Notes under the pieces: model-generated
Databases searched by the model: none
What the model saw: only the letters and a program-made list of their open reading frames with translations
What the model was told of the DNA's origin: nothing
Translations under genes and position numbers: made by a program
Assembly: GCA_011634665.1 (NCBI GenBank)
Contig: WAEK01000001.1
Span: 3,036,001-3,100,000, forward strand
Reading direction: 5' to 3'
DNA: 64,000 bases
From: Mortierella sp. BCC40632
Lineage: Eukaryota; Mortierellomycota; Mortierellomycetes; Mortierellales; Mortierellaceae
Shown here: piece after piece, positions 1 through 10,787 of the stretch
Layout of the letters: each line of letters starts with the position of its first letter
How positions within the stretch are numbered: the first letter of the stretch is position 1

Positions 1-44
1 GAAAGAGAGAAAGAGAGAAAAAGAAAAAGAAAAATACCTCAATA

Positions 45-521
45 ATGGCAGCCCAAGGATCGACACCATCGGGAAACAATTCCGAATTCATGTCCGAGTA
101 CATGTCAGGGCTCCACCAAAGTCAGGATCTGAATGCCTTTTTACAAAAGAATCAGCCCATGTATGATCCTAATCAACTGAACCCTCCCAAGAGCAGCTCA
201 TCAACCACTTCTTCTCAAACTCAAGCTTCAGCCGACTCTGAATCCGTGCCAGGGTCAAACCATTCGGCCAAGAAGGAAGAGTCTCGCAAGACATCGTCCG
301 AGGATACCAAGACTCGCATTATTGGATCCCATCCAATGCCGAGCGCACACTTGGCTCAACAAAAGCAGGCGATTGACAATGCAGCGATGGATAACTGTGC
401 AGACCTGAATGTAGAGTTGACGGATTGTCTATTGGGTCGAGCAGGGACCTGGTGGGATCGAGCGTCGATGTGCATGAAGGCCAAAGAACGATTCACAAAG
501 TGTTGTCGACTGAACAGGGTA

Positions 522-592
<71 letters not shown>

Positions 593-835
593 AGAGAGAG
601 AAGGAAGAAGGAGAGAGAGAAGGAAGAAGGAGAAGGAGAAGGCGAGCAATAGGTCTGGTGATTTTCCTGCACTATTTTAACTTGATAACCCCTCCCTATC
701 CAAATGAGCTAGGAGTTCTTGCAGCAGGCAGGGTTTGCAAGAGAAGGCAATACAGCACCACAGGACTGGGCGATCCAGGACCAAGCGGACAGGGCGACGC
801 AAGAGGCAATGAAAGAGAAGAAGGAACATGAATGA
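45..835 (+). CDS. Twin CX9C (CHCH-type) small protein, probably mitochondrial intermembrane space
   Basis: Two exons, 45-518 and 713-835, join in phase 0 through an AGG|GTAAGG donor and a CTAG acceptor, giving 198 residues. Residues 1-110 are Ser/Gln/Asn-rich and low complexity. The core has C118, C128, C143 and C153, an exact CX9C-X14-CX9C pattern, with an extra C154. Exon 2 adds a short tail starting EFLQQAGF and ends in a charged helix. The twin CX9C pattern is the mark of helical-hairpin proteins oxidised by Mia40 in the mitochondrial intermembrane space, including many respiratory-chain assembly factors; that location is family knowledge, not seen directly. A conserved fungal subfamily carries a similar motif after the last cysteine pair (an FL..LGY-like segment), but I cannot assign a named member. 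The intron is filled by a GA microsatellite, and reading through it gives a false RERERE tail. Confidence 0.8.
524..589. repeat. (GA)n microsatellite inside the CX9C intron
   Basis: About 33 uninterrupted GA units begin five bases after the 5' splice site and fill about a third of the intron. In the sense strand it is purine-only, so it is not a polypyrimidine tract. Confidence 0.95.
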
Positions 836-1303
836 CGAAAAAAGTCAGTCTCTTCTTCGTCTCATGGCCACTTGCCATTAAAATACCTCATTATCTAAAC
901 GTGAACACTGCATGAAATTATATTGCCCCTTGTTTCGTCGACATTGCATTTTGTTTATCCCAACAGGGGTGGGGAACTGAGGAAAAGAAGAGGAGCCTGC
1001 GGACCTGGTTGGCTTGACTAAATGACCTGGTTGATCTTTAATCTGGGAGAGGGGGCGAAGGAGGGAAGGGAGGGGAAGAGAAGAGAAGGGCGGGGTGTGG
1101 CAGTGTGTTGGAGTGTTGTTGTGTCCAAGTAGGGAGTCAATATGGAGTAAAAAAGAGTCCGAGAGAGTGTGTGTGAGAGAAAGATAGTGTCCTCCCTCCC
1201 CCCCCATCCAATTCGGCGTCTATTCGTCGGGGAAGCAGAACAAGGCAGAACAAGGCAGGACAGGGCAGAGAAGAACAGGAGAGGAGCAGATGAGAGGTGA
1301 TTG
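836..1303. other. Spacer between the CX9C and Kelch genes
   Basis: About 470 bp with purine-rich runs (GGGAGAGG-type) and no supported ORF. It should hold the 3' end of the CX9C gene and the Kelch promoter. I see no clear TATA box. Confidence 0.5.
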
Positions 1304-2023
1304 ATGAGAGTGGTGGTGATGAGTCGTTCAATAATAATAATAATAATACCAACAACAATCATCGTTGTTGTTGTTGTTGTTATTGTTGTTGTTGTTCTCT
1401 CTTCAGCTGAGGCGAGCATTGCTGTGCTACCAACACTGGGCCAAACTCTATCTCCAAGGGCCATCACTGGGCGGGAGTGACCCATCACCACCTGAGAAAA
1501 GTCTCTCTCTCTCTCTCTCTCACTCTCACTCTCCTTAGATTAGACTTTTTTTTTTGTCCCTTTTTTTTTTTTTTTTTTTTTCTTTTCCTCATCTCATCTG
1601 CATTCTCTTCTTCTTTTCTTCTTTTTCTTCTTCTCCTCTTCCTCTTCCTCTTCCTCTTCCTCTTCCTCTTCCTCTTCCTCTTCCTCTTCTACTCTCCATC
1701 CGTCTATTCACCCACCCAATCACTTTTCCCATCCACATCTATCGCCCTTCCACCAGCTCTTTTAAACCCCTATATATATATTTGGGACATCCCGACAATT
1801 ATTCATTATTCAAGGCGGTCTGCCTGCTTCACCCCCCATCACCTCTATCTACTCCACCAGCATCCTTAAACCCCTGCAATTGGGACAGACCGACCCCAAT
1901 GGAGCGCACCAGCCGCTGGTTGTGCCAGCCCCAGAGCTATTGCGCTCGAGCTATCGGCTCATCGGCAACACCGTCTATCTCTATGGAGGCAAGTGCAGCG
2001 TGATTCGAGATTAGCGCAGGAGC

Positions 2024-2059
<36 letters not shown>

Positions 2060-5000
2060 TATCTCAGAGTTGGCTGTCGAGGATGGCTGTCGGGGATGGC
2101 TGTCGAGGATGGCTGTCCTCGAGGCCTACTCCGCCAAACACCACGAGGGCGCACAAGGACTAAAAGGAAAATGGCCCGAAGAGAGAGGAAAAGAGGGGCA
2201 GCCCAAGCCTAATCCATCCAGCAACTGACCCTTTCTTTTATCCACCGGAACCAAACGCCATTTCAAATAGGATCATCTGCCGGCGGCGACTGCTACTCGG
2301 ACTTGTACTCGCTCCAACTCGACCCGTCGAACGGTTTTGTGGCAGGAGAGGCCCCATGGAACCGCATCAGCGACAGCGCGGCGCCTCCCATGGACTCGAC
2401 TGCCTGGGCTGTCCCTTCAGCAGACGGCTCAGGGCTCCTCTTCTACGGTCAGGCATTCTGTGAAGTGAACCTCGATAAAAGTGCGAACCCTCCACACCGC
2501 TATCTGACGTCCTCGTCCTCGGTCCAGTACCGATCTTCAAATGGCAAATGGGCCCAGTCCGGTACGGCAAACAATGTGCTTGGGCCAAGACGAGTTCCCC
2601 AGGATGAGCCTGTTCCCGTGCAGGTCCTTGACCTCAAGGGCCAGACTGCCTATACGTTTATCTATGATTACAACAATCCGCAGTTGGGAATGTCCCTCAT
2701 GTCTTTCTCGACAGGGTCCCTGAAAACCGACTCGGTTGCAAGTGGCAAGAACACAACCATTTTTACCAGCCGACCGCCTTCTCCACCGCCACCACCACCT
2801 GCAGTTACTCCACCTGCACCTCCACCTCCACCACCACCAGCGGTTGCTTCACCTGCACCTGCACCTGCACCTCCACCTCCTCCACCTCCTCCACCTCCAC
2901 TCCCCACCTCCACCTCCTCCACCTCCACCACCACCACCACCATTAGATCCACAACCTCCACAAGTCCCAGTGGCACTGGCGCCGAGACAGCTTTTTCCAA
3001 CCAGCTCGCAAGTACCGCCATCACCACCCCCGCCGCCACTAGACCCAACCCAGTTGCCAACTTCAATGAATCCTATTGTTCCTTCGACAAGCACAGGATT
3101 TGCTTCAACAGCTGTAGTATCCACTACTGCCTCTGCTCCCTCTGCCACATCCACGGCCTCACCTCAGCCTTCGTCGGGTGTTTTAGCTCCATGGGTGGAT
3201 GAAGGAGCAGCGGTGTTCATGAACGGAAAAATCCTGGTGATTGGAGGAGGCAAGAGCACGGGTTCCAGCCTCCCAGCAGACGATATTGAGCCGGGTTCGA
3301 ATCTCTACAAGATGAATCGGTGCTGGAGCTATGATATTGCGACGAACCAGTGGAGTCTCCAGCCTCTGGTAGAGTGATGATGCACCTGATTGTTTTGTTT
3401 TGCTTTGTTCTTTTTTTTTTTTTTTTTTTCTCTCTTTCTCTTTTTTTCCCTCCAGCCCCTTCTGGCCTAATGCTTCCCCCTGCATTCAGTCGGCTCTCCT
3501 TGGGCGCGGGAGAAGGGAAGGGAGGGGATGTGCAATAACGTTCTTCCCCTCCGACTATTGTGAGTCGGGGGTATTCCTCTCTTGGTGTGTGATTTTATTG
3601 CTAATTATTATTGAGGAACCATTTTCATTCCCTTCTCCTCCTCCTCTTCTTCTTCCCCCCCGCCGCCTTTAGTCCAGTCCTGGGGGTATCTTCCCGTCGT
3701 CAAGGCGTCTCCATGCGCTGTTAGTGGGTAAGGCCCTTTTTTTTTTTATTTTATTTTTTCTCGTCCCTGGACTCGCCCCCATTGGATACCTACCCCAACA
3801 TATGAACATTAGGATACCGCTCTCTTTGAGAATAACTCATGGTCCTCTTTTTTCTCTCTCTTTCTCTCTGTACGGTGACTCGGTCCCTTGTACCTAATAG
3901 TGGACAACAAAGTGTACATGCATGGAGGAAATACAACAGAAACAGTCTCGACAGACTCTTACGCAAAGGATTTCTGGGTCCTGGATACGCAGACCTGGCA
4001 ATGGAATAGCATCGGCACCTCGCCCTCTGGTCGTGCACTCCACACCCTGCTCAGCGTTGATGGTCTTATCTTGTCCCTCTCAGGTCAGTCAGTTACCAGG
4101 ATGTCACTCGGACCCCCCCCCTCACTCTCTCACTCTCTTACCCTCTTGAGGATACGTGTTGTTCAGAGAACTAACGTCTTGTTATACAAAAACAATTGAT
4201 CTTAACAGGCTTCGAGTTCGAGACATCCAAACAAAAGGCTGCTCAGAATGCATACCTAATGATCTATGACACTAAGGCTAACACATGGGGCTCTCAGTTT
4301 GGCACCATTGGCGAGTCATTTTTCCAAAAGCACGGCGTTGCAGTCATTGCTGGATCAATCGGTGGCTTTCTCGTAATCCTGGTGTCTGCCTCGATCATTG
4401 CTCGACTTTGCCGCCGGCGTAGACCCAGAGTTCGGTCCTCGGTTCCCACAGTCCCTGCACCAACGATGGGATTGGGTCGCAAAAAGACAAAGCCATTCCT
4501 CGCCACTTCCTCTGCTGCTGCCGTTTCATCGGACGATCAAGGATTTTCGGCCACTGCGGGCCACTCTTCGTCTGAGGCTGCCGCACGACTTGGAGGCATG
4601 TCCCCTCCTCCAGCGAATTATAGTTTTGGGCCTGGCATCGGAGGCATGGGATCCGATACACACATTGATCTCTCGAATATGCCCCACTCTGGCAACCCAA
4701 TGTACAATTACAACGCGAACTCGAACACCAACAACAACAACAACTATCAATTCCAGGGATCCCAGCCCTTCTTCCCTCAACAGCAACAGTATAATCAGTA
4801 TGCACCTGTGGGTCAACAACAGAGAGTGCCTTTGATGAGTGCCAACGAGCTTGATCAGCAGCAGACGGAGTATGAACCCTATACTGATAGCAATAACAAC
4901 GGCTACAACAACAGCGGCTTCAATAACAACAATGGATTCAATAACAACAACGGATTCAATAACAACAATGGCTTCAATAACAACAACGGCTTCAACAACA

Positions 5001-5458
5001 ACAACAACAACAACAACGACAATATTGGTCTGTCTCGACAGGAACCAATGCGCTCGGGACCCGATTCGAGGAGCAGCACCATGGATATGGGTGGAAATGG
5101 AGGTTCCAACGCTCCAGCGCCGGTTCTTGTTGACATGTCGATGCCCGCCAACAACACGTCAACAACAAGCAACAATGCAACCCTTATTGATGTATCGATG
5201 GGAAGCAACGGCATGACCACCAGCAATAACGTGCCCGTCCCCATCGACTCTGCATCGATGTCACCTAGCAACATGACCATGTCGGGTAACAGAATGTCCA
5301 TGCCGGGCAATAGTATGTCCATGTTGGGCAACAATGTGCCAGCACCGATCGATCAGGTGCCGATGCAATTTAACAACATGACCACGTCCTCTGGGAACTC
5401 GAACGGCCAGAACATGCATTCTCCACCCAGCTCCTATGTGCCGACAGGCGTCCTGTGA
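1304..5458 (+). CDS. Kelch-repeat type I membrane protein with Pro-rich linker and Asn-rich cytoplasmic tail
   Basis: Proposed exons are 1304-1476, 1861-1988, 2271-3368, 3673-3727, 3901-4083 and 4209-5458. Taking out one base of the C-run at 2902-2905 they give 961 residues in one frame. Kelch blades are visible as YRLIGNTVYLYGG, then ILVIGGGK in exon 3, then VDNKVYMHGG in exon 5. A membrane helix (VAVIAGSIGGFLVILV) followed by RLCRRRR sits in exon 6, so the Kelch part should be outside and the Asn/Met/Ser-rich tail inside. Intron 2 (1989-2270) starts with GCAAGT, a GC-AG intron. The frame changes inside the proline tract, so the allele may be broken or the base may be an assembly error. The first exon is inferred: it is the only upstream ATG that gives a signal peptide and correct phase (residues 2-38 are Ile/Val-rich), but its donor (GTGACC) is weak. 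Galactose-oxidase/Kelch surface proteins of this layout are common in Mortierella-type fungi. The ligand is unknown. Confidence 0.75.
1634..1689. repeat. (CCTCTT)n hexanucleotide repeat in Kelch intron 1
   Basis: About nine CCTCTT units in a longer pyrimidine stretch (1501-1690) that also has a T run at 1561-1580. It would act as a very long polypyrimidine region upstream of the 1859-1860 acceptor. Confidence 0.9.
2071..2122. repeat. 13-bp tandem repeat, four copies
   Basis: Units start at 2071, 2084, 2097 and 2110, with core TGGCTGTCGAGGA and one or a few changes per copy. It lies in the GC-AG intron of the Kelch gene, just after a poly-A run of about 27 bases. Confidence 0.85.
4911..5022 (+). 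repeat. Coding repeat: GFNNNN units in the Kelch protein tail
   Basis: A 15-18-nt unit (GGCTTCAATAACAACAAC-like) repeats about six times and encodes Gly-Phe-Asn4 units, ending in a run of Asn. Codon changes (AAT/AAC, GGA/GGC) between copies are synonymous, so the amino-acid repeat is kept while the DNA drifts. Asn-rich, Phe-punctuated tails are typical of low-complexity segments that can self-associate; that role is inference. Confidence 0.85.
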
Positions 5459-5749
5459 AAAAAAAAAAAATATCATGTAGAACAAACAATTGTCTTCTTT
5501 TCTTTCTTATCTCTCTTTTTGGATTCGATGCTACTTTCATATGTCCACTATCATGCTTGATTAAAAAAATAAAAAATAAAAATACATATGCATTGCCTAT
5601 GATGATCCCAGAAATGCCTTGGTGAATATAGAGAAAAAAAAAGACATTGTTTTATAGAGATTGACTTTTGTTTTGTTCTAGAGACAAGGGGGAAGTCGCT
5701 AAAGATTCATCTCTTTTCTCTCTCCTTTCATGAGATTCTGGTAATTTAA

Positions 5750-5986
5750 CTACTTTTCTTCCAAAAGCTTTCCTGCATCCTTGTTATACTCGACAAATAC
5801 GCGTTCTGCTCTTCGGACACCACCTAAAAATGGGGAGGAAAGAAGGTTCGATCTTTTGTTTTTTTTTTTTTGCTTCTTTTTCTTCTTCTTCTAGATCGAA
5901 AAAGGCTACAAAGAAAGAATCTTTTTTATGTAGACCAAGAAAAAAAAAAAAAAAAATGGTAACCAACCCTGCATCCTCATCATCAC

Positions 5987-6017
<31 letters not shown>

Positions 6018-6196
6018 GGAATATCTTCCTTACCTGGGATATCAACAAAGAGATACTTGTACTCCCACCGGTTGTTTTCATCCTTGACCATCTCCAAATG
6101 AGCAGTTCCTTCATTGTATGGACCCTCGACATAGAACCGCATCAACAAATGCTCGTTGCCATCAGCATCCAACACCACCTGCGAACTAGATTTAGT

Positions 6197-6263
<67 letters not shown>

Positions 6264-6774
6264 AAGAAAAAAAAAGTTAGGATATATTTGTCCACCACAT
6301 CATGGGATACTATGGGCTTTTTTTTTTCTGTCTGCTCTTGCAGCTGCGGTCCAAAAGAAAAAGAAAAGAAAAGAAGAAAAAAACAAATGATCTTCTACTT
6401 ACTGGATACGACGATTCCGGCGTCTTTTGCTCGAAGATGGCTCACCATGGCCCATCATGGGGGTTCCAATGATATCTTGCAACTAGAATCCATTTTGTTT
6501 TTTTTTGTTTCCCATAGTCAAATTAAAAAAAAAAAAAAAAAAGAAAAAGAAAAAAAAAGAAAAAGAAAGAAAAAGAAAGAGAATATTAATGATCATGAAT
6601 GCCTTTCTTTTCCTTTTTTTTTCTTCTTCTTTCTTTTTTTCCTTCTTTTTGAAGAATGATGAGTGAGGGTTACCTTCTCGTTGTTTCGCACTCTTTCCAG
6701 AGCATCTCCAAAGACACGCGTGTCACTTCCAGCGCCAAAGAGCTCCGAGATGATGGCGTATCCAATCGCGCCTA

Positions 6775-6806
<32 letters not shown>

Positions 6807-7525
6807 TTGTGTGTGGAGGAGGAACATGAAAAGTATATATGAGTCAATGGTCTCAGGGGAAGAAGAGGAGAGAAGGGAGACCGATTCTCCTTAGTGGACA
6901 CATTTTTTTTTCCTGTTCTCTGAGAACATTTCTTCTTCTTTTTTTCATACCGACGAGGACGACACCGGCAGCGATGACTGTGTAGTTGGTGGTTGTCTTT
7001 GTTGCCGTAGCGACTAGAATAGCAAAGGAATGGAGAAAGAAAGAAAAATGAGCAATTAAAAGGTCTGGACAGGCGCTAGGAAGAGAGAGTGTGAGAGAGT
7101 GAAAGAATCTCGTTCGATCCTTCAGCCTCTGATCAAGTTCTTTCTTCTTCTTCTTTTTCTTCTTCCTCTTCTTCGAACGATCGGATAGAAAGAAGAAGAA
7201 AAAGATCTTCCTTACCCTTCTCCGTAGTGGTCAAATCCTTCCATTGTTTCCGTTCCGTAGTTTGGGCGAGTGCCGAGGCAAGAGGTCGTCGTTGGAAAGG
7301 TTTTTGTTGACCATGACCCGCGGAAGAAGAACCCTTGTTGGGTGGTTCAGACGCAAATGTCCGACGGGGTTGTCTCCAGCTGTTGTTCAGAGCAATGGAA
7401 GTCCTGACTTGGGATCGGGAGGTAGTGGTGGCGATGGAGCGGATGTTGGTAGAGAATGCAGAAGATCCCTTCAAGACTGATGGCACGCGAGTGAGAGCGC
7501 GCAATGACGCGGAAGCGGCATGCAT
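5750..7525 (-). CDS. TIM21: Mitochondrial import inner membrane translocase subunit Tim21
   Basis: Six exons (7525-7216, 7013-6951, 6771-6674, 6482-6403, 6185-6034, 5823-5750) give 258 residues, and every junction keeps phase. An Arg/Ser-rich presequence (from MHAASASLRALTRV) covers the first exon. A single membrane helix spans exons 2-3 (VIAAGVVLVG then AIGYAII). The intermembrane domain carries the hallmarks: FGDALERVR, DIIGTPMMGHGE, a basic KRRRNRR segment, DADGNEHLLMRFYVEGP and YLFVDIPG. Tim21 joins the TIM23 complex to the TOM complex through the Tom22 tail and to the bc1/COX supercomplex during lateral sorting of inner-membrane proteins. The GA run at 6200-6259 reads as CT on the sense strand and sits immediately before the exon 5 acceptor. 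Confidence 0.93.
6200..6259. repeat. (GA)30 microsatellite in a TIM21 intron
   Basis: Uninterrupted GA for 60 bp. On the gene strand it is (CT)30, starting about 15 bp upstream of the 3' splice site, so it acts as an oversized polypyrimidine tract. Confidence 0.95.
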
Positions 7526-8601
7526 TATGATTCCTCTATATATATTTTTTTAGAAGGAGGAGGGGAAGAGGGTCTTGAGTGATCCGATGAAATGTAGTTT
7601 GGCTGATGTTGAGAGTGAGAAAGAGCAACTCTGGGTTCTGAATGACAAGCTGCTTCTAGGGACGACTAGGCTCGACTTTGGCGGGAAAGAAGACGGGACC
7701 GAGTGTGCAGGTAAAAAAAAAGAAGAGCAAGGAAAGGAGAAAGTGCCTGGGAGTATCCCGGGCAGAGAATGTTTGAACCAAGAGAGAAAGAGAAAACCAG
7801 TCCTCTCTCTCTCTCCCTTGGATCGGACTTCCTTGCTTGGCTTACTCGTGGTTCTGTTTTCTGTCCTACGAATGAAAGTTGGCTCTCTCGCCCACCTACC
7901 AAAAGAAGAGACTACGACCGACGGACTCCCTGCATCCAAGTGACCGCGTGAGAACAACGCCCTCCTCTAGTTCGCTACAAGATCCGATTCACTCTGTCTG
8001 TCCAGGGATCACTAAAGAATCGCCCAAAGTCGCTACTCTTGACTTGAACCTCTAGCCTTCAACCTCAACTCCCCAGGTGACAAAAGAGATTAGGAAGAAG
8101 TAGATAGACTCATTCACCTATGCACCACATAGTCAATGGTTCCCAATCAAAGCATAGGATGACTGGAGAAACGTGCAAAGACAGTCGGACAGAGTCGGGC
8201 TGCATGTTCCTGGCACTGGACCATGTAATGCAAACTGGAGCAAATCCTTTCTCATTATCTTTCCCTATCCTTCAGAATGGCGGTTCATGTATTGGACCGT
8301 TTTTTGCTGTTCATTTCATGACTAGGAGATGAAGTTTCAATCAAGACCAGGATATGCACATCATCTCATGGTACCAATTTGATTCAACGCTTTCAGGATT
8401 GCTTTGTAGAGTCTGAGGCGTAAATCTCCTTTTCAAGAGAGAGAGAGAGAGAAAAGGTCGGATAAATTCACTCTCCCAAATATCTACTCGCTCACTTAGG
8501 CCCTTGGAAGAGAGATTGGCTCGCCTCATTCACCTGATCCGAGTCCTGGACCATCGACAAAGAAACGCGTTTTGATGCACTCTGTCTATCGACCAAGGCG
8601 A

Positions 8602-8641
<40 letters not shown>

Positions 8642-8657
8642 AAAGGGGCAGAAGAAA

Positions 8658-8716
<59 letters not shown>

Positions 8717-8866
8717 GTCTTATTTCCTACAGAGTCGGGAGATAAACAGAACAGGACTGACGTTTCTCAGCTCTCTGTCTCTGGCTTTCTACCTTTTTTT
8801 ATTTTTTGTGCTGCCCATCTCTTTACGTCTTTGCCACCATCCCACACAAAGACACGAAACTCAACC
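7526..8866. other. Divergent promoter region between TIM21 and SNRPG
   Basis: 1.34 kb between two divergent starts, with no supported ORF. It holds AG/CT-rich stretches and, near 8605-8711, a poly-A plus GA block. I see no RNA gene. Confidence 0.5.
8605..8711. repeat. A34 tract followed by (GA)n
   Basis: 34 adenines (8605-8638), a 20-bp spacer, then about 26 AG units. The block is about 150 bp upstream of the SNRPG start and is a rigid, nucleosome-excluding type of sequence. Confidence 0.95.
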
Positions 8867-9874
8867 ATGCCACCCAAAGCAGCAACACCAGAACTCAAGA
8901 GGTAATCCTCGTCCACGATCCGGCAAAACCCACTGGATAATAGGGTGGGGGGCAGGCAAGGAAAGGAGATGCAGGAAGAAGGAGCAGAAAAGTCCAAGTA
9001 ACTGGATGGATCGCCTTGGAGTTTCATGATCCCCTTTCCTTTTCTTCAAGTCGGCCCTGATCTATCCCATGCAAACACTCTAGATGCATCAGCTGAGCAT
9101 GATGAACATTCGTCCTGCAAAGACAGAAGATATTACAAAAAAAAAAAAAAAACAAAAACAAAAACATATGCTGCGACCGAACCAAAAGAAATGGCTCAGA
9201 CTCTCTCTTTTTTTTTTTTGGACTTAATCATCCCAATCAAAAAGCGATCCAGCAAATCTTGTCAGTCTTGAGCGACCCATCCATTGGACAGGACTCTCGG
9301 GAGCGATGGACATTCATCCATTCACTTTTGGCATCAATGGAGAAGCTACATGAATCCCCTATTGCACATTACTTTTGTTTCTGCCAGCGATCACTTATAC
9401 CTTCCCTCTCTCTCTTTTTCCTTGTCTTGTTGTGATTGTTGTTTATTGTTGACGTGTAGGTATATGGACAAGCGTGTCTTTATCCAGTTGAATGGCAACA
9501 GAAAGGTCACAGGCGTGCTTCGTGGATTCGACCCTTTTATGAACTTGGTCTTGGACGAGGCTGTTGAGGAGACAGACCCTTCAGCAAAGACCAGCATTGG
9601 CATGGTGGTAAGGGAATCGACAACTTTTTTTTGGATCTACTACCCCGAGGGTCTCTTGAGCCGATTTTATGTCGATCCGATCGTTTTTTTTTCTTTTTCT
9701 TTTTCTGTTTTGGAATCTAGGTCTCTTTCTCAATCTATGTCGAGCATATGAATGCACGCCATTCTAACATTTTTTTTCTCTCTTTTTTCTTTTTACTTTT
9801 ACTCGTAAATGTAAAACTAGGTCCTTCGTGGCAACAGCGTGATTGTTCTGGAAGCATTGGACAGGATCGGTTAA
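8867..9874 (+). CDS. SNRPG: Small nuclear ribonucleoprotein G (Sm protein G)
   Basis: Three exons (8867-8901, 9460-9607, 9821-9874) give 78 residues, the usual SmG size. The start ATG is in good context (CAACCATGCC). Sm1 motif: YMDKRVFIQLNGNRKVTGVLRGFDPFMN, with LVLDEAVEE completing the fold. Sm2 motif: VLRGNSVIVLEALDRIG. The FDPFMN and RGNSV residues are the RNA-contacting signature of SmG and separate it from LSM7. It is one of seven proteins in the Sm ring around the U-rich site of U1, U2, U4 and U5 snRNA. Intron 1 is long (558 bp) compared with the coding part. Confidence 0.95.
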
Positions 9875-9946
9875 AAGAAAAGGATATTCTATTTGATACT
9901 CTTTTGGAAGACGCAATACAGGGAGGAGGAGGAGAGGGGAAAAAAA

Positions 9947-9977
<31 letters not shown>

Positions 9978-10754
9978 GGACGAAACGAAGCAGGAGAAGG
10001 GTAGATGGAATAGGACAAGTTTCTATGACGAGCAAGCCAGATGTCCAACAGCCAACAGAAACAATCAGCAGGCATATCTTTTTTTTTTTTTTATCTTTTA
10101 AAACAAAACAGCAATACACTATTGTGAAAAGTATGCTACAATGGGCGTTCACCCTTGTTTTGAAGATGTCGTTGCTATTGTTGCTATTGCCTTTTTTTTT
10201 TTAGTGAGATCTTTGTGTTTTCCTCATCTTGTTCTTTCGCCTACTTGAGCAGATCATGACAATTCAATCGGATCAGATTCAAGAGCGGGGAAAGGAGAGG
10301 CACCCTCCTGGCTCCTTTACGCAACGGTCATCGGCTGTTTTTTGTTCCTCTTTTCTAACCGGCTAAAAAAAAAGGGGGGGGGAGAACCTGTCAAGAATAG
10401 AGGGTATCAGATGGAGAGTTTATGTAAAGAGGATCGACCAATTATTGTATATTTTGTCCCTGGTAACCTTGCAGATGGATCTCTCTTTTACGTCTTAATG
10501 ACCTCAAGATGGCAAAGGGGAAAGGAGTGAATACAGAGAGAGAGAGAGAGAGAAAAGGGCAAAGGCATCGAGTCATCGAGGATCATGGCGTAGACCAATG
10601 CAAGGAGATGTTTGTAGGACCATGACGACGACAATGCTCACCCTCCTCTCTCTCTCTCTCTCGCTCTCCCCCCCGCTTTTTTTTTTTTTTTTTTCTTGTT
10701 TCCATTTCAGCAGCAATCTCCGCTACGACGAGAAAAAGAGAACAAGAAAGAAAA

Positions 10755-10787
<33 letters not shown>

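Noticed and set aside
519..712. RERERE tail on the CX9C protein
   Set aside because: It is translation of the GA microsatellite inside an intron with clear GTAAGG and CTAG borders.
3290..3306. GGTTCGAATC, a tRNA T-loop-like sequence
   Set aside because: It lies within the Kelch coding exon, and no cloverleaf or A box is found around it.
7575..7957. ORFs upstream of TIM21 on both strands
   Set aside because: Mutual shadows of purine/pyrimidine-rich DNA with no motif.
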